64,000 nucleotides of DNA, taken from the NCBI GenBank assembly GCA_017555585.1, contig JAFZGA010000004.1, positions 34,040 to 98,039 of the forward strand, in the 5' to 3' direction. The stretch's first letter is position 1. Every line of letters begins with the position of its first letter. This DNA is from Bacteroidaceae bacterium (GTDB lineage Bacteria > Bacteroidota > Bacteroidia > Bacteroidales > Bacteroidaceae). The notes below the pieces were generated by a model, which saw nothing but the letters and a program-made list of their open reading frames with translations, was not told the DNA's origin and searched no databases. Positions 63,393 to 64,000 of this stretch are shown one piece after another. Position numbers and translations under genes: made by a program.

Positions 63393-63806
63393 TTATTTTC
63401 CCCTATAGTTTTTTCTAATTCTTGTCATTCTTTCGCTGAATCCACCTTCTTGCACAAAATCATCTGAAAGACGCTGTATCTGGCGGTGCAACAGGTAGTC
63501 TGCCTGCTTTATCAACACAATTGCCATATTGGCAATTGTTTCCGGCGCGCGTGACTGAGCCAATTGCATAAAATACTCACCTTCGTTGTGTTCTTTACCA
63601 ACACGGCGCATTGCCTCAAGTTCAACAGAACCCTCTTCCCATTGGCGATGACCGCGAGTCTTCAAATAATCTTCAAAATCCTCAAGCAATTCCTGCAAAC
63701 TGGCTTTTGCTACATTAAGAAGTTTAATTTCTGTTTTTGCCGATGTAGCAGAAGCCATACAGCCCTCCACAATATTCTGTTTCCCGGAGCGAGCAGCCTG
63801 CACCAT
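63393..63806 (-). CDS. four helix bundle suffix domain protein, probably 5'-truncated
   Basis: A 137-residue helical protein with the family core DQMVQAARSGKQNIVEG, TEIKLLNVAKASLQELLEDF and the C-terminal suffix EGGFSERMTRIRKNYRGK. The only ATG, at 63806, starts in the middle of a conserved stretch. In the same frame upstream, LTYYFCNNYLQRGDRTIDQ (to about 63865) also reads as family sequence. That frame then loses resemblance and hits a stop at 63945-63947 without any ATG, GTG or TTG. The 5' end therefore seems to have been removed. It lies 31 bases before the HsdR-like gene. Role unknown. Confidence 0.7.
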   Translation of the reverse strand: MVQAARSGKQNIVEGCMASATSAKTEIKLLNVAKASLQELLEDFEDYLKTRGHRQWEEGSVELEAMRRVGKEHNEGEYFMQLAQSRAPETIANMAIVLIKQADYLLHRQIQRLSDDFVQEGGFSERMTRIRKNYRGK

Positions 63807-63982
63807 CTGGTCAATGGTGCGGTCACCACGCTGAAGGTAATTGTTGCAAAAATAATAAGTTAACGTGAGTTCGATATAAGAAATTAATTTTACATTAAAA
63901 TTAACTCGTTGAAAATTAGGAGAATAGCGATAAATGTTGTAACTTTAGGTTGCAATCAATAGTAAAACAACTCCTTACCGCT

Positions 63983-64000
63983 ATGTTCTCCGAGGATAAA
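63983..64000 (+). CDS. possible start of an insertion-sequence transposase (cut by window edge)
   Basis: Only six codons are visible, MFSEDK. I recall this start from IS982-type transposases of Bacteroidales, but six residues are not proof. A/T-rich non-coding sequence of about 120 bases separates it from the damaged end of the four helix bundle gene, as expected for an IS left end. Confidence 0.25.

Overview
This window comes from a member of the Bacteroidales (Prevotella/Bacteroides-like), assigned from sequence features and not from a database search. Promoters match the Bacteroidetes pattern TTTG-N19/20-TAnnTTTG in front of many genes. There are short proteins with type IX secretion (T9SS)-like C-terminal sorting regions, secreted FISUMP/DUF1566-type proteins, a pdxJ-exbB-exbD-tonB run, and a division and cell-wall (dcw) cluster without murF. 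Base composition is moderate and most of the window is ordinary chromosomal backbone.

Layout. 1-5 kb: the end of an OmpR-type response regulator and its sensor kinase, a secreted von Willebrand A/FISUMP protein on the other strand, and two PepSY-like periplasmic/lipoprotein genes. 5-14.5 kb: a phosphopantetheinyl transferase facing an M23/LysM hydrolase; ndk; a long minus-strand run pdxJ-exbB-exbD-tonB-DJ-1-ispD-recG (PLP synthesis, TonB energisation, isoprenoids, DNA repair); nadK divergent from pdxJ. 14.5-18 kb: a two-gene secreted-protein unit, in which a small T9SS-tail protein is coupled to a 971-residue beta-helix carbohydrate-binding-like protein. 18-29 kb: a minus-strand run of ABC exporter, LOG-family enzyme, sugar kinase and heavy-metal RND adaptor/pump, then an rRNA/tRNA methyltransferase with a CoA-transferase, and a thioesterase with a small membrane protein. 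29-34 kb: mfd and a secreted C1 aminopeptidase.

34-37.4 kb is the accessory part: an ATPase/nuclease-like gene bracketed by structured palindromic repeats, followed by a second FISUMP unit that shares promoter, leader and downstream repeat with the one at 2 kb. 37.4-40 kb: nhaA and an M28 peptidase. 40-55.8 kb: the complete dcw cluster mraZ-rsmH-ftsL-ftsI-murE-mraY-murD-ftsW-murG-murC-ftsQ-ftsA-ftsZ plus yqeY, nearly gap-free, with candidate MraZ-type repeats in the first promoter. 55.8-59.3 kb: recO, tRNA-Glu, rpsT, gyrB. 59.4-64 kb: a secreted Lys/Ala octapeptide-repeat protein, an HsdR-like restriction subunit without HsdM/HsdS in view, a four-helix-bundle gene whose 5' end seems to have been removed, and what may be the first codons of an insertion-sequence transposase at the window edge.

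The observations I rate highest are: a two-hairpin intergenic repeat whose stems show compensatory base changes between copies (1861-1972, 35698-35804, and an inverted diverged copy at 34020-34075); its association with two FISUMP genes that also share a promoter; a VWA domain whose strand/helix order looks circularly permuted; two independent cases of a mini T9SS-tail gene overlapping a partner gene by ATGA; and the 24/48-bp repeat protein gene.
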